Positions 37,982-48,269 are shown, counted from the first letter of the stretch. The stretch is DNA of 64,000 nucleotides from Arthrobacter globiformis (GCF_030818015.1 NZ_JAUSZX010000001.1:3720001-3784000), one strand, 5' to 3'. Notes: generated by a model not told the origin, from the sequence alone. Numbers and translations: made by a program.

Positions 37982-38872
37982 TTACTCCCGCAGCGCCCGT
38001 GTGAGCTCTGCCCGGGCGAGCAGTTCGTCATCGGAGGGGTAGGCCACCTCTTCGAACACCAGGGGGTGCGGCGGGGCCAGGACGGAACGCGCGTCGCGCT
38101 TCCGTGCCAGCAGGCGCTCGTGCAGCCACTCCGGACGCTCCTGCCCCTCCCCCACGTACAGCGCCGAGCCCACCAGGGCGCGCACCATGTTGTGGCAGAA
38201 GGCATCGGCCTGGACGGTGGCGACGATGACGCCGTCCGGCCCGCGGGAAAACTCGAACCGCTGCAGCTCGCGGACGGTGGTGGAACCTTCCCGTGGCTTG
38301 CAGAAGGACAGGAAGTTGTGCAGCCCAAGCAGCTTGGCCGAGCCCTCGTTCAGCAGGTCCACGTCCAGGCGCGTCTTGTGCCAGAGCGTGTCGTAGCGGC
38401 TGAGCGGATCCCACTTCTCCGGGCCGTCCCCGATCCTGTAGCTGTAGCGGCGCCAGAGCGCGGAGAAGCGGGCGTCGAAGCCTTCAGGGGCGACCGCTGC
38501 GTGGTGGACGACGATGGCGCCGGTCTGATCCCCCAGCCCGCGGCTGAGCGTTCCCCTCAGACGGCGCAGAAGGGCGACGGCGGGATCAACGGCCGCACCA
38601 CGGTTCAGTCCCAGCCACTCGGCTTCCGTCAGGTCGAGGTGGACCACCTGGCCGCGGGCATGCACGCCGGCGTCGGTGCGCCCGGCAACCGTGACACGCA
38701 CCGGCCGACGGAGCAACAGCTCCAGCGCGGCCTCCAATACGCCCTGGACGGTGCGCAGTCCTGGCTGCACTGCCCACCCGCTGAACGGACCGCCGTCGTA
38801 CGCCAAATCAAGCCGGATACGCAAAAACCCGCCGCCCCCCAAAACGGGGGCAGCGGGTTCTTGGTGGGTCAT
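37982..38872 (-). CDS. truA: tRNA pseudouridine(38-40) synthase
   Basis: Isomerises uridines 38-40 in the anticodon stem-loop. The ATG at 38872 (MTHQEPAAP) precedes the conserved LAYDGGPFSGWAVQPG; the longer open frame is an antisense shadow of the rplQ tail. The catalytic Asp is in GRTDAGVHARGQ (about residue 67); the family blocks HNFLSFCK and ADAFCHNMVRALVG are present. It is 31 bp downstream of rplQ, the usual order. Confidence 0.96.
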   Translation of the reverse strand: MTHQEPAAPVLGGGGFLRIRLDLAYDGGPFSGWAVQPGLRTVQGVLEAALELLLRRPVRVTVAGRTDAGVHARGQVVHLDLTEAEWLGLNRGAAVDPAVALLRRLRGTLSRGLGDQTGAIVVHHAAVAPEGFDARFSALWRRYSYRIGDGPEKWDPLSRYDTLWHKTRLDVDLLNEGSAKLLGLHNFLSFCKPREGSTTVRELQRFEFSRGPDGVIVATVQADAFCHNMVRALVGSALYVGEGQERPEWLHERLLARKRDARSVLAPPHPLVFEEVAYPSDDELLARAELTRALRE

Positions 38873-38903
38873 AGACTCAAGTCTATGCGAAGGATTTTGC
38901 GAA

Positions 38904-39503
38904 TTACTTCGCGTCCTTGGCCTCGTCGGCAGCAGCTTCGTCAGCGGCAGCTTCCTCGGCCGGAGCCTCTTCAGCGGCAGCTTCTTCAGCCGGAGCTTCC
39001 TCAGCGGCGGCTTCCTCAGAGGCCGGGGCCTCTTCGGTTGCAGCCTCGGTCTCAACGACCTCTGCCTCGGGAGCTTCCTCAGCGGCCGGAGCAGCAGCGG
39101 CAGCGGCCTGGGTGGCCTCGGCTACAACAGCCTGCTTGGCGGAAACCGGGTCGAGAACCAGCTCGATGACAGCCATGGGAGCGTTGTCGCCCTTACGGTT
39201 GCCGATCTTCGTGATGCGGGTGTAGCCACCGTTGCGGTTCTCCACAGCCTGGGCGATGTCGGTGAACAGCTCATGGACAACGCCCTTGTTGCTGATCAGG
39301 CCGAGAACGCGGCGGCGGGAAGCGAGGTCGCCACGCTTGGCGAAGGTGACCAGGCGCTCTGCGTACGGCTTCAGGCGCTTGGCCTTGGTGACCGTGGTGG
39401 TGATCCGCTTGTGCTCGAACAGTGCGGAAGCCAGGTTCGCGAGCATCAGACGCTCGTGAGCCGGGCCGCCTCCGAGGCGCGGACCCTTAGTGGGGGTAGG
39501 CAT
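38904..39503 (-). CDS. rplQ: 50S ribosomal protein L17 with an acidic tail
   Basis: 199 residues, against about 120 in E. coli. The core (residues 1-125) starts [21 protein letters not shown] and includes [16 protein letters not shown]. The last ~75 residues are almost only Ala, Glu, Pro and Asp in [18 protein letters not shown] repeats, net strongly acidic. Good GGAG before the ATG. Between rpoA and truA as usual. Confidence 0.97.
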   Translation of the reverse strand: MPTPTKGPRLGGGPAHERLMLANLASALFEHKRITTTVTKAKRLKPYAERLVTFAKRGDLASRRRVLGLISNKGVVHELFTDIAQAVENRNGGYTRITKIGNRKGDNAPMAVIELVLDPVSAKQAVVAEATQAAAAAAPAAEEAPEAEVVETEAATEEAPASEEAAAEEAPAEEAAAEEAPAEEAAADEAAADEAKDAK

Positions 39504-39581
39504 AATTGTTTCTCCTCATATGGAAGCCGGGAGGCTGTGCACAACACGGTGCGGACCAGCCCCTCGGCCAAGATCTGCTTG

Positions 39582-40592
39582 TTAGAGCTCGTCGTCGCTG
39601 AACGCGGCGTCGTCCTCTTCGATGGCTGCGGCGCGGGCTGCCAGGTCGAAACCGGGAGGCGAGTCCTTCAGGGACAGGCCCAGTTCAACCAGCTTTGCCT
39701 TGACCTCGTCGATGGACTTCGCACCGAAGTTGCGGATGTCCATCAGGTCAGCCTCGGAGCGGGCAACGAGTTCACCCACGGTGTGGATGCCCTCACGCTT
39801 GAGGCAGTTGTAGGAACGGACGGTGAGGTCCAGATCCTCGATCGGCAGAGCCATGTCTGCTGCCAGGGCAGCATCCGTCGGCGACGGGCCAATCTCGATA
39901 CCCTCAGCTGCGGTGTTCAGCTCGCGGGCCAGACCGAACAGTTCCACCAGGGTTGTGCCAGCGGAAGCGACGGCATCGCGCGGGGCGATGGCCTGCTTGG
40001 TCTCGACGTCGACAATGAGCTTGTCGAAGTCGGTGCGCTGCTCAACACGGGTAGCTTCCACGCGGAAAGTAACCTTCAGCACCGGCGAGTAGATGGAGTC
40101 AACCGGAATGCGGCCGATCTCTGCGTCGCCGGACTTGTTCTGAGCTGCCGAAACGTAGCCGCGGCCGCGCTCGATGGTCAGTTCGAGTTCGAACTTGCCC
40201 TTCGAGTTCAGCGTGGCAATGTGCAGATCCGGGTTGTGGAATTCGACGCCGGCCGGCGGAGCGATGTCCGCAGCGGTGACGACTCCGGGTCCCTGCTTGC
40301 GCAGGTAAGCAACAACCGGCTCGTCGTGCTCGGAGGACACGGACAGGTTCTTGATGTTCAGGATGATCTCGGTGACATCTTCCTTGACACCCGGAACCGT
40401 CGTGAACTCGTGCAGCACGCCATCGATCCGGATGCTGGTTACAGCGGCACCGGGAATGGAGGAGAGCAGGGTACGGCGGAGGGAGTTTCCGAGGGTGTAT
40501 CCGAAGCCCGGCTCCAGCGGTTCAATGATGAAACGGGAGCGGTTTTCGGAGACGACCTCTTCGGAGAGGGTGGGGCGCTGTGCAATGAGCAC
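39582..40592 (-). CDS. rpoA: RNA polymerase alpha subunit
   Basis: 336 residues. The N-terminal dimerisation domain ([26 protein letters not shown] opens it) initiates polymerase assembly. The C-terminal domain (about 245-310: [30 protein letters not shown]) contacts UP elements and activators. An acidic [12 protein letters not shown] end. GTG start with AAAGGAAA. rpsD, which lies upstream of rpoA in many bacteria, is not here. Confidence 0.98.
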   Translation of the reverse strand: MLIAQRPTLSEEVVSENRSRFIIEPLEPGFGYTLGNSLRRTLLSSIPGAAVTSIRIDGVLHEFTTVPGVKEDVTEIILNIKNLSVSSEHDEPVVAYLRKQGPGVVTAADIAPPAGVEFHNPDLHIATLNSKGKFELELTIERGRGYVSAAQNKSGDAEIGRIPVDSIYSPVLKVTFRVEATRVEQRTDFDKLIVDVETKQAIAPRDAVASAGTTLVELFGLARELNTAAEGIEIGPSPTDAALAADMALPIEDLDLTVRSYNCLKREGIHTVGELVARSEADLMDIRNFGAKSIDEVKAKLVELGLSLKDSPPGFDLAARAAAIEEDDAAFSDDEL

Positions 40593-40723
40593 TTAGGTTT
40601 CCTTTCGGCGAGCATCCGCTATATGACGCAACACAGGTGGTGGAAAATCGGTCTGAGGACTTAACGCGGCGGGCTTGCCCGGACCCGAAACGGGCCCGGG
40701 CAAGCTCCGGCTGCGGAAAGTGC

Positions 40724-41125
40724 TTAGACGCGGCGGCGCTTCGGCGGACGGCAGCCGTTGTGCGCGGCGGGGGTGACGTCCTGGATGGAGCCAACCTCGA
40801 GGCCGGCAGCCTGCAGCGAACGGATGGCGGTTTCGCGTCCGGAACCCGGTCCCTTGACGAACACGTCAACCTTCTTCAGGCCGTGCTCCTGTGCACGCTT
40901 GGCGGCGGCTTCGGCAGCCATCTGCGCAGCGAACGGGGTGGACTTACGCGAGCCCTTGAATCCAACCTCACCGGCGGAAGCCCAGGAGATCACAGCACCG
41001 GACGGGTCCGTGATGGACACGATGGTGTTGTTGAACGTGCTCTTGATGTGCGCCTGGCCAAGCGCGATATTCTTCTTGTCCTTCTTACGCGGCTTGCGAA
41101 CCGCGCCACGAGTCTTCGGGGGCAT
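40724..41125 (-). CDS. rpsK: 30S ribosomal protein S11
   Basis: 133 residues; platform protein near the mRNA exit. [32 protein letters not shown] and the C-terminal [11 protein letters not shown] are diagnostic. Sits between rpsM and rpoA. Confidence 0.98.
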   Translation of the reverse strand: MPPKTRGAVRKPRKKDKKNIALGQAHIKSTFNNTIVSITDPSGAVISWASAGEVGFKGSRKSTPFAAQMAAEAAAKRAQEHGLKKVDVFVKGPGSGRETAIRSLQAAGLEVGSIQDVTPAAHNGCRPPKRRRV

Positions 41126-41196
41126 TTCTTCTCCTACAGAAAGTTATTTGGGGGAAGGCCGTGCTGATCCCACATTTGCCGTCAGGCAAATGCGGT

Positions 41197-41571
41197 TTAG
41201 CGGGCCTTCTTCTTGCCGGCGACGGTACGCTTCGGGCCCTTGCGGGTACGAGCGTTGGTCTTCGTACGCTGACCGCGTACGGGCAGGCCCTTGCGGTGAC
41301 GCAGGCCTTCGTAGCTGCCGATTTCAACCTTGCGGCGGATATCTGCTGCCACTTCGCGGCGAAGGTCACCCTCAACCTTGTAGTTGCCTTCAATGTAGTC
41401 ACGCAGCTCTACCAGCTGCGCATCCGTCAGGTCCTTGACCCGAACGTCAGCGCTGATGCCGGTGGCAGCCAGGGTTTCGTGTGCACGGGTCTTGCCCACG
41501 CCGTAGATGTAAGTAAGCGCAATTTCCAGCCGCTTTTCGCGGGGAATGTCTACGCCAGCGAGACGAGCCAT
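41197..41571 (-). CDS. rpsM: 30S ribosomal protein S13
   Basis: 124 residues; head protein touching the P-site tRNA and bridging to the large subunit. [20 protein letters not shown] at the start, [20 protein letters not shown] and a basic GKKKAR tail. 173 bp separate it from rpmJ upstream. Confidence 0.98.
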   Translation of the reverse strand: MARLAGVDIPREKRLEIALTYIYGVGKTRAHETLAATGISADVRVKDLTDAQLVELRDYIEGNYKVEGDLRREVAADIRRKVEIGSYEGLRHRKGLPVRGQRTKTNARTRKGPKRTVAGKKKAR

Positions 41572-41744
41572 AGTGGCGGTACTCCTTGAACTAAACCGGA
41601 GGTCGTAGGCAGTACACCCGCACTTTCAGTGCGGCCCCAGCCTCCGACCGGGGGTTAGCTGTCCGGGCCCATACGTCCCAGTTCAGCTTGTGCTGCCTTT
41701 ATTTACTTGCGTGGGTTAGCAACCCAGGGATTCCCTGACGGGAA

Positions 41745-41858
41745 TTAGCCCTGGCGCTGCTTGTGGCGCGGGTTCTCGCAGATCACCATGACCCGGCCGT
41801 TACGGCGGATCACTTTGCACTTTTCGCAGATCTGCTTGACGCTCGGCTTGACCTTCAT
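41745..41858 (-). CDS. rpmJ: 50S ribosomal protein L36
   Basis: 37 residues from the ATG at 41858: [21 protein letters not shown], with the zinc ligands Cys, Cys, Cys and His ([12 protein letters not shown]) intact, so this is the zinc-containing form. The longer open frame upstream is not part of it. Follows infA by 70 bp. Confidence 0.96.
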   Translation of the reverse strand: MKVKPSVKQICEKCKVIRRNGRVMVICENPRHKQRQG

Positions 41859-41928
41859 GGCGTTCCTTTGCGTGATAGCAGTTGGGCCGATGGAGCGGCC
41901 TATGGCAATTGCCTTGGCCGCCCAACGT

Positions 41929-42150
41929 TTACTTGTAGCGGTAGACGATACGACCACGTGTCAGGTCGTAAGGGCTCAGCTCCACCACTACGCGGTCCTC
42001 AGGGAGAATCCTGATGTAGTGCTGGCGCATCTTTCCAGAGATGTGTGCCAGGACGACGTGCTTGTTGGTGAGCTCAACACGAAACATCGCATTGGGCAGC
42101 GCCTCAGTCACTACGCCCTCGATCTCAATGACCCCGTCCTTCTTGGCCAT
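41929..42150 (-). CDS. infA: Translation initiation factor IF-1
   Basis: 73-residue OB-fold protein that blocks the A site during initiation. Starts [20 protein letters not shown] and ends [15 protein letters not shown]. The longer open frame upstream is non-coding. A TAACAT hexamer (minus strand, 42317-42322) is a possible promoter element. Head of the infA-rpmJ-rpsM-rpsK-rpoA-rplQ-truA run. Confidence 0.97.
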   Translation of the reverse strand: MAKKDGVIEIEGVVTEALPNAMFRVELTNKHVVLAHISGKMRQHYIRILPEDRVVVELSPYDLTRGRIVYRYK

Positions 42151-42319
42151 ATCCTCCGCTAACTGTTGTTTGCCACAGACCTCCGGCTGGCGCCGGGCAT
42201 GACTGCGGACGTTTTTGATTTGATTGATCGTCGCCCTCCGGCCACAAATGGGCGTGGCAGGGCAGACAACCAACATGCAACTGTACGGCATTAGGACCGG
42301 AAAGTTAAATCCAGCTATG

Positions 42320-43318
42320 TTAGCGCACATTGCCCGGGTATGCACCAAATTCGCCCGCAGGAGTTGTCACCGCTTGGGCGCTGCTGACCCCGTCCAGGAT
42401 GGCCAAACGTACGACGTCGGCTGCCGCACTCTGCAGCGTAATGAGGCTTATCTGCCGGGCAGCTTCGGTACTCCTGTCGAGGTCCTGGCCACCGGTGGCG
42501 AGGCAGAACACGGTGTCCCCGTCGGCCAGCGTGTGGCTCGGATTAAGCGCCCGCGCCAGCCCCGCGTGGGCGGCAGATGCGGTCCGCTTGCACTCGGCCA
42601 CATCCAGCGCCGCATTGGTGGCGACGACCACGAGCGTGGTGTTGAGCTGAGTGCCGGGTTCCACCCGCTGCTCCGGTGTGCCAGGCTCACCAGACGCTTC
42701 TGGAACCAGCGGAAGGCCGAGCGCATTCACCACCGCTATCGCACCTACAACGACCGGTCCACCGTCAGAGATGTCTTTTAAGGTGGCCGACGCTGTGCCC
42801 ACTCCCCCTTTGTATTTCCCGCGTCCGATGACTGCACCGGTGCCGGCTCCCACGTTGCCGCGTTCGACGTCATGCCCTTCCGTCTGCGCCCCCGCAGCCG
42901 CGGCTGCCGCAAAGCCCATGGCCTCATCCGGGCGGGCACTGAAGTTGCCGCCGCGGCCGAGGTCGAAGATGGCTGCCGCCGGAACGATGGGCACCACCCC
43001 TCCCGTCACGGCGAAGCCGCGGCCCTGCTCCTCGCACCACCGCTGGGCGCCGTGTGCAGCAACCAGGCCGTAGGCGCTGCCGCCGGTGAGCACCACGGCG
43101 TCCACGGTACTCACCAAGGTAGTGGGGCCCAGCGCATCCGTCTCATGGGTTCCGGGTCCTCCCCCGCGGACGTCCACCGAACCGACTGTCCCCGCAGGGG
43201 GCAGGACCACTGTCACCCCGCTCAACCACCCGCCGTCGGACTTCTGCTGGTGACCCACACGCACACCCGGCACATCGGTGATCTTTCCCTGTACTCCGGC
43301 TCCGCCACTCGGTCCCAT
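42320..43318 (-). CDS. P1 (S58) family peptidase, DmpA-like
   Basis: 332 residues. An N-terminal nucleophile-type aminopeptidase family that self-cleaves into two chains. Visible family blocks: [34 protein letters not shown] and [16 protein letters not shown], the last around the expected nucleophile/autocleavage region. I start at the ATG at 43318 ([11 protein letters not shown]); the frame runs further up into an inverted repeat that is not coding. Substrate unknown (D- or L-amino-acid amides or beta-peptides in relatives). Sits between map and infA. Confidence 0.87.
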   Translation of the reverse strand: MGPSGGAGVQGKITDVPGVRVGHQQKSDGGWLSGVTVVLPPAGTVGSVDVRGGGPGTHETDALGPTTLVSTVDAVVLTGGSAYGLVAAHGAQRWCEEQGRGFAVTGGVVPIVPAAAIFDLGRGGNFSARPDEAMGFAAAAAAGAQTEGHDVERGNVGAGTGAVIGRGKYKGGVGTASATLKDISDGGPVVVGAIAVVNALGLPLVPEASGEPGTPEQRVEPGTQLNTTLVVVATNAALDVAECKRTASAAHAGLARALNPSHTLADGDTVFCLATGGQDLDRSTEAARQISLITLQSAAADVVRLAILDGVSSAQAVTTPAGEFGAYPGNVR

Positions 43319-43372
43319 GGCTCTTATTGTGGCCCACCCGCCTCCTGGGGACACGGAAATCCCGTCGGGATG

Positions 43373-43422
43373 CAGAAAATCCCCTGGGACAGCCGTATCC
43401 GGGTGTCCCAAGGGATTTTCTG
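43373..43422. repeat. Long near-perfect inverted repeat after map
   Basis: A 23-pair stem with two mismatches (CAGAAAATCCC-C-TGGGACA with TGTCCCA-A-GGGATTTTCTG as its core) and a 4-base loop. It lies 25-75 bp past the map stop on the minus strand and upstream of the P1 peptidase gene. A smaller TCCCG/CGGGA palindrome adjoins it at 43360-43370. It probably ends the map transcript, although a U run is missing; it may also be a dispersed palindromic repeat. Confidence 0.7.
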
Positions 43423-43446
43423 TGTCGCCGAGGAAAAAGCGTGTCC

Positions 43447-44274
43447 TCAGGGGATCGGAACCGGCACCACGCCAAGGGGCGCGAGTCTGGCCGCGCCGCC
43501 GTCGGGCGCCGAGAGTACCCAGATGCCCTTCTCATGGACCGCCACGGAGTGCTCCCACTGGCACGAACGCTTGCCGTCCGTGGTGACCACGGTCCAATCG
43601 TCCTCCAGCACTGCCGTCTCGATGCCGCCGCGCACCAGCATCGGTTCGATGGCCAGGCAGAGGCCGGGACGGATCTTCGGGCCGCGGTGGCTGGTGCGGT
43701 AGTTCAGCACGTCGGGGGCCATGTGCATCTCGGAGCCGATGCCGTGGCCCACGTAATCCTCGAGGATGCCCAGGGGCTTGCCCGGCACCGATGAGACATA
43801 GTCGTCCACTGCCGCGCCGATGTCGCCCACGAACTTGCCCTTGGCCAAGGCGGCGATGCCGTGCCACAGGGCCGTCTCGGTGACGTCGGAGAGGCGCTGG
43901 TCCTCCGGGTCCGGCGTTCCCACGATGACGGTCCGGGCCGAGTCGGAGTGCCAGCCGTTGACGATGGCGCCGCCGTCGATCGAGATGATGTCGCCGTCCT
44001 GCAGGACCTTGGACCCTGGGATGCCGTGGACCACTTCCTCGTTCACGGACGTGCAGATGGTCGCCGGGAAGCCGTGGTAGCCCAGGAAATTGGACTTCGC
44101 CCCTGCCTCCAGGAGCACGGCAGCGAAGACCTCGTCGAGCTGCTTCGTCGTGACGCCCGGGGCTGCGGCGGCCACGGCGGCGTCGAGGGCGCGGCTCAGG
44201 ACGAGCCCGGCCTCGTGCATGATGCGCATCTGGGCGTTGGTCTTGTATTCAATCCGTGGCTGGCCGAATGCCAT
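43447..44274 (-). CDS. map: Methionine aminopeptidase, type I
   Basis: Removes the N-terminal Met of nascent proteins. 275 residues with all five metal ligands in sight: Asp pair in SIDGGAIVNGWHSDSART, His in GHGIGSEMH, Glu in LAIEPM and Glu in CQWEHSVAVH. The substrate-side His is in GYHGFP. Downstream of adk, but separated by a terminator, so probably with its own promoter. Confidence 0.97.
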   Translation of the reverse strand: MAFGQPRIEYKTNAQMRIMHEAGLVLSRALDAAVAAAAPGVTTKQLDEVFAAVLLEAGAKSNFLGYHGFPATICTSVNEEVVHGIPGSKVLQDGDIISIDGGAIVNGWHSDSARTVIVGTPDPEDQRLSDVTETALWHGIAALAKGKFVGDIGAAVDDYVSSVPGKPLGILEDYVGHGIGSEMHMAPDVLNYRTSHRGPKIRPGLCLAIEPMLVRGGIETAVLEDDWTVVTTDGKRSCQWEHSVAVHEKGIWVLSAPDGGAARLAPLGVVPVPIP

Positions 44275-44345
44275 CAGCGGTGTTTCCTCTCAATGTGCCT
44301 AGCCGTTCTGGTTGCCGGATGCGGGACCAAAACCGCTAAAAGCCG

Positions 44346-44377
44346 GAGGCCCCTCCCCATGGTCCGGGAGGAGCCTC
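44346..44377 (-). terminator. Intrinsic terminator after adk
   Basis: A 12-bp stem on the minus strand (GAGGCTCCTCCC with GGGAGGGGCCTC, one G-U pair), 8-base loop, followed by CGGCTTTT. It lies 19 bp past the adk stop and would separate secY-adk from map. Confidence 0.75.
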
Positions 44378-44395
44378 GCAGCGTTGGAACTGATA

Positions 44396-44974
44396 TCAGG
44401 CGGCCTGTGCCTCTTTGATCGCCTGCATGACGCGGTCGGTGACCTCGTCGATCTGGCCGATGCCGTCCACCTGGGTCAGGATGCCGCGTTCGGCATACTT
44501 GGCCACAACAGCCTCGGTCTGCTCGTGGTAGAGGTCCAGGCGGTGGCGGATGACGGCTTCGTTGTCGTCGCTGCGTCCGGTTTCCTTCGCGCGGCCCAGC
44601 AGGCGGGTCACGAGTTCCTCGTCATCGGCGGTGAGCTGCAGGACGACGTCCAGCTTCTGGTCGCCGTTGGCCAGGATCTGGTCCAGGTAGTCAACCTGGG
44701 CGGTGGTGCGGGGGTAGCCGTCCAGCAGGAAGCCGTCCTCGACGTCGCCTTCGCTGAGACGGTCGCGCACCATCTTGTTGGTCACGCTGTCCGGGACGAA
44801 ATCCCCGTTGTCCATGTACTTCTTGGCCTCAACGCCGAGCGGCGTCTCGCCCTTGACGTTGGCGCGGAAGATGTCGCCGGTGGAGATCGCAACGACGCCG
44901 AGGCGTTCTGAAATGCGTTCCGCCTGCGTGCCCTTGCCCGAACCGGGTGGTCCGATAATCAACATTCTGGTCAT
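44396..44974 (-). CDS. adk: Adenylate kinase
   Basis: Interconverts AMP, ADP and ATP. 192 residues, the short form lacking the zinc LID insertion: P-loop GPPGSGKGTQ, AMP-binding ISTGDIFRANV and LLDGYPRTTAQ, then a short lid GRAKETGRSDDNE. Start overlaps the secY stop (ATGA), so coupled to secY. An in-frame ATG three codons later is possible. Confidence 0.97.
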   Translation of the reverse strand: MTRMLIIGPPGSGKGTQAERISERLGVVAISTGDIFRANVKGETPLGVEAKKYMDNGDFVPDSVTNKMVRDRLSEGDVEDGFLLDGYPRTTAQVDYLDQILANGDQKLDVVLQLTADDEELVTRLLGRAKETGRSDDNEAVIRHRLDLYHEQTEAVVAKYAERGILTQVDGIGQIDEVTDRVMQAIKEAQAA

Positions 44975-46281
44975 CGCAATAGCCCTTCGTAGTGACGCTG
45001 CTGTAGCTGCGCGTCAATTTGCTTGACGGTTTCCAGGCCAACGCCCACCATGATCAGGATCGAGGTGCCACCGAACGGGAAGTTCTGGTTTGCGTTGATC
45101 AGCACGAGCGCCACCAGCGGTATCAGTGCCACGAAGCCAAGGTAGAAGGCTCCAGGCAGCGTGATGCGCGACAGGACGTACTGCAGGTAATCCGCGGTCG
45201 GCTTGCCGGCACGGATACCCGGAATGAAGCCGCCGTATTTCTTCATGTTGTCGCTGACCTCTTCAGGGTTGAAGGTGATCGCGACATAGAAGTAGGTAAA
45301 GAAAACGATCATGGCGAAGTACAGCGCCATGTAGATGGGGTGGTCCCCGCGGGTCAGGTTGTTGTTGATCCACTCAACCCACGGCTGGATCGGTTCCCCC
45401 GCCTTCGGCTGGTTGAACTGCGAGATCAACGCCGGCAGGTAGAGCATCGAGGAAGCGAAGATGACAGGAATGACGCCGGCCATGTTCACCTTGATGGGAA
45501 TGTAGGTGCTGGTGCCGCCCACTGTGCGGCGCCCGATCATGCGCTTGGCGTACTGCACCGGGATGCGGCGCTGGGACTGCTCCACAAAGACCACCAGGGC
45601 AACCGTCAGCAGGCCGATGGCCAGCACAATGAAGAACGTGCCCGGACCCTGTGCGGTCCAGATGGCGCCCAGCGAGGTGGGGAAGCCAGCAGCGATGGCT
45701 GTGAAGATCAGCAACGACATGCCGTTGCCGACGCCCTTCTCGGTCACGAGCTCACCCATCCACATGATGAGGCCGGTGCCGGCCGTCAGCGTGATGATGA
45801 TGAGGATGGTGGTGATGACGCTCTGGTCCGGGATGATGGGCAGGTTGCAGCCGGGCAGCAACTGCCCTGACCGCGCCAGCGACACCAGCGTCGTGGCGTT
45901 CAGCAGGCCAAGGGCGATCGTCAGGTACCGCGTGTACTGCGTCAGCTTGGACTGCCCGGAGGCGCCCTCTTCGTACAGCTGCTGGAAGCGCGGGATGACC
46001 ACGCGCAGCAGCTGCACAATGATGCTCGCCGTGATGTACGGCATGATGCCCAGGGCGAAGATGGAGACCTGCAGCAATGCTCCGCCGCTGAAAAGATTGA
46101 CGAGCTGGTAGATCCCGCCCTGGGTCTGCCCGTTCGACAAGCATTGCTGGACATTCTGGTAGCTCACACCGGGCGAGGGGATAAAGGCTCCCAAGCGGAA
46201 GATTGTGATGATTCCCAGCGTGAACAACAACTTGCGTCGCAGATCAGGCGTTCGAAACGCCCGGCCGAATGCGCTTAGCAA
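44971..46281 (-). CDS. secY: Protein translocase subunit SecY
   Basis: Channel of the Sec translocon, 436 residues with ten membrane helices. MLSAFGRAFRTPDLRRKLLFT opens it, GAFIPSPGV precedes the plug, and IGRRTVGGTSTYIPIKVNMAGVIPVIFA is the conserved cytoplasmic loop with TM7. The start codon is TTG, with an excellent AGGAGG four bases upstream and no ATG alternative. A terminator at 46395-46436 separates it from rplO, so it should have its own promoter in 46282-46394. Confidence 0.97.
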   Translation of the reverse strand: MLSAFGRAFRTPDLRRKLLFTLGIITIFRLGAFIPSPGVSYQNVQQCLSNGQTQGGIYQLVNLFSGGALLQVSIFALGIMPYITASIIVQLLRVVIPRFQQLYEEGASGQSKLTQYTRYLTIALGLLNATTLVSLARSGQLLPGCNLPIIPDQSVITTILIIITLTAGTGLIMWMGELVTEKGVGNGMSLLIFTAIAAGFPTSLGAIWTAQGPGTFFIVLAIGLLTVALVVFVEQSQRRIPVQYAKRMIGRRTVGGTSTYIPIKVNMAGVIPVIFASSMLYLPALISQFNQPKAGEPIQPWVEWINNNLTRGDHPIYMALYFAMIVFFTYFYVAITFNPEEVSDNMKKYGGFIPGIRAGKPTADYLQYVLSRITLPGAFYLGFVALIPLVALVLINANQNFPFGGTSILIMVGVGLETVKQIDAQLQQRHYEGLLR

Positions 46282-46394
46282 GCGTCCTCCTCAGTTGTTA
46301 ATAAGTCTCGTGATGCAGGTCTATAAACCCAACAACCGAGTCTAACCGGTGTTTGCGGCATGCGAACAATCCGGAAGACCCAATGGGTATGAAA

Positions 46395-46436
46395 AAACTC
46401 CCGGCACAGGGGCCTCGGCCCCCGTGCCGGGAGTTT
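46395..46436 (-). terminator. Strong intrinsic terminator after rplO
   Basis: A 13-bp perfect outer stem (AAACTCCCGGCAC with GTGCCGGGAGTTT) extended by six inner pairs, with a T6 run directly after it on the minus strand (46392-46397). Ends the spc operon before secY. Confidence 0.9.
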
Positions 46437-46477
46437 GCGCAGCGGGCTATTGCCCACCGGCTCCGGGACGGAATCCC

Positions 46478-46963
46478 TTAGAGCGCGGTGGTGCTGCCGC
46501 CGGCTGCAGCGATCTTTTCAGTAGCGCTGGCTGAGAAGGCGTGGGCGGTGACGTCAACCTTGACGGTGATGTCGCCGGTGCCAAGCACCTTCACGGGCTG
46601 GTTCTTGCGAACAGCACCCTTTGCAACCAGGTCCTCCACGGTGACAGCGCCACCTTCCGGGAACAGCTCGTTGAGCTTCTCCAGGTTCACAACCTGGAAC
46701 TCAACCCGGAACGGGTTCTTGAAGCCGCGCAGCTTCGGCAGGCGCATGTGCAGCGGCAGCTGGCCGCCGGCAAAGCCAGCCTTCACCTGGTAGCGGGCCT
46801 TCGTACCCTTGGTACCGCGACCGGCGGTCTTACCCTTGGAACCTTCACCACGACCAACACGGGTCTTGGCGGTCTTGGCACCAGGGGCGGGACGCAGGTG
46901 GTGAACCTTCAGAGCGCTCTGCTTCTCAGCAGCTGCGGTCTCGGCCGTGTTCTTCTCTGCCAT
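46478..46963 (-). CDS. rplO: 50S ribosomal protein L15
   Basis: 161 residues with a ~20-residue Ala/Glu-rich N-terminal extension before [20 protein letters not shown]. The glycine-rich [17 protein letters not shown] follows. Overlaps the rpmD stop by one base. Last gene of the spc operon here. Confidence 0.97.
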   Translation of the reverse strand: MAEKNTAETAAAEKQSALKVHHLRPAPGAKTAKTRVGRGEGSKGKTAGRGTKGTKARYQVKAGFAGGQLPLHMRLPKLRGFKNPFRVEFQVVNLEKLNELFPEGGAVTVEDLVAKGAVRKNQPVKVLGTGDITVKVDVTAHAFSASATEKIAAAGGSTTAL

Positions 46964-47169
46964 TACTTCGCCTCCTCAACATTCACGAGGTGCGGAACCG
47001 TGTTGAGCATTCCAACGGTCACGGCATCGGCGGTGCGGACAACGGTGTGTCCGATCCGCTTCAGGCCGAGGGACCGCAGGGTGTCGCGCTGGTTCTGCTT
47101 GGCGCCAATGACGCCCTTAATCTGGGTGATCTCCAACTTGGCGTCGGAGGGAGTCAGGTTCTTCGCCAT
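46963..47169 (-). CDS. rpmD: 50S ribosomal protein L30
   Basis: 68 residues. [29 protein letters not shown] is the conserved ferredoxin-like half. Three bases after rpsE and one-base overlap with rplO. Confidence 0.96.
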   Translation of the reverse strand: MAKNLTPSDAKLEITQIKGVIGAKQNQRDTLRSLGLKRIGHTVVRTADAVTVGMLNTVPHLVNVEEAK

Positions 47170-47172
47170 GAC

Positions 47173-47889
47173 TTAGACACCTGCCTTCTGGTTCATCAGA
47201 GCCTTCACCAGTGCCGGCGGGGCGATCTCGTCCAGCGGCAGGCCACGGCGTGCTGCCACGGCTGCCGGCTCTTCGAGGCGCTTCAGGGCATCAACGGTCG
47301 CGTGAACGATGTTGATGGCGTTGGAGGAACCGAGCGACTTGGAGAGGATGTCGTGGATGCCCACGCACTCCAGTACTGCACGGACCGGACCACCGGCAAT
47401 AACACCGGTACCGGCGGAAGCCGGACGCAGCATTACGACACCAGCGGCCGCTTCACCCTGAACGCGGTGAGGGATGGAGTTGCCAACGCGGGGAACGCGG
47501 AAGAAGGACTTCTTGGCCTCTTCAACACCCTTGGCGATAGCTGCGGGAACTTCCTTGGCCTTGCCGTAACCGACGCCGACCAGACCGTTACCGTCACCAA
47601 CGACGACGAGTGCGGTGAAGCTGAAGCGACGACCACCCTTGACGACCTTGGAAACGCGGTTGATGGTAACTACGCGCTCGATGAACTGGTTCTTCTCGGC
47701 TTCACGTCCGCCATCGCGGCCACCACGGCCACCGCGGTCGCCGCGGCCCTGGCCACGGTCGCCACGCTCGCCGCGACGGGCGCCACCACGGCGGTCCTCG
47801 GTAGCGGGGGCAGTGGTCTCAGCAGCTGCGGCTTCGGTCGCCTTCTCTTCTGCAGACACAGTGTCCTTTTCCTTGTTTGCTTCGGTCAC
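47173..47889 (-). CDS. rpsE: 30S ribosomal protein S5 with an Arg/Gly-rich N-terminus
   Basis: 238 residues, against about 165 in E. coli. About 70 N-terminal residues are Glu/Ala then Arg-Gly-Asp rich ([18 protein letters not shown]), resembling RGG RNA-binding tracts. The core begins [36 protein letters not shown] and [18 protein letters not shown] loops are normal. Four-base overlap with rplR. Confidence 0.97.
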   Translation of the reverse strand: MTEANKEKDTVSAEEKATEAAAAETTAPATEDRRGGARRGERGDRGQGRGDRGGRGGRDGGREAEKNQFIERVVTINRVSKVVKGGRRFSFTALVVVGDGNGLVGVGYGKAKEVPAAIAKGVEEAKKSFFRVPRVGNSIPHRVQGEAAAGVVMLRPASAGTGVIAGGPVRAVLECVGIHDILSKSLGSSNAINIVHATVDALKRLEEPAAVAARRGLPLDEIAPPALVKALMNQKAGV

Positions 47890-48269
47890 AGTGACAGCCC
47901 ACCTTCGCGTGCACCGTCAGCGACGGCGGCGATCCGGCCGTGGTACTTGTTACCACCACGGTCGAAGACAACAGCTTCGACACCGGCAGCCTTGGCACGC
48001 TCGGCTACGAGCTCGCCAACGCGCTTGGCCTTGGCGGTCTTGTCACCGTCGAATGCACGAAGGTCAGCTTCCAGAGTGGACGCGCTCGCTACGGTCTGGC
48101 CAATGGTGTCGTCGACAACCTGGACAAATACGTGGCGGGCGGAGCGGTTGACGACCAGGCGAGGACGTACAGCCGTTCCGGAGATGCGCTTGCGGATACG
48201 AAGCTGGCGGCGGCTGCGCGAAGCAGACTTGCTCTTGTTCGTACGCTTCTTGTTAATGGCGATGGCCAT
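47886..48269 (-). CDS. rplR: 50S ribosomal protein L18
   Basis: 127 residues; binds 5S r[24 protein letters not shown] and the C-terminal [22 protein letters not shown] are signatures. Two bases after rplF and coupled by overlap to rpsE. Confidence 0.97.
   Translation of the reverse strand: MAIAINKKRTNKSKSASRSRRQLRIRKRISGTAVRPRLVVNRSARHVFVQVVDDTIGQTVASASTLEADLRAFDGDKTAKAKRVGELVAERAKAAGVEAVVFDRGGNKYHGRIAAVADGAREGGLSL

Noticed and set aside
37868..39169. 433-codon plus-strand frame opposite truA and the rplQ tail
   Set aside because: Antisense shadow; ends in Gln/Arg/Leu repeats that are simply the complement of the L17 acidic tail.
46282..46394. Exact -35/-10 promoter for secY
   Set aside because: TTAGAC and TATAGA hexamers are present but spaced only 14 bases apart, too close to claim a promoter.
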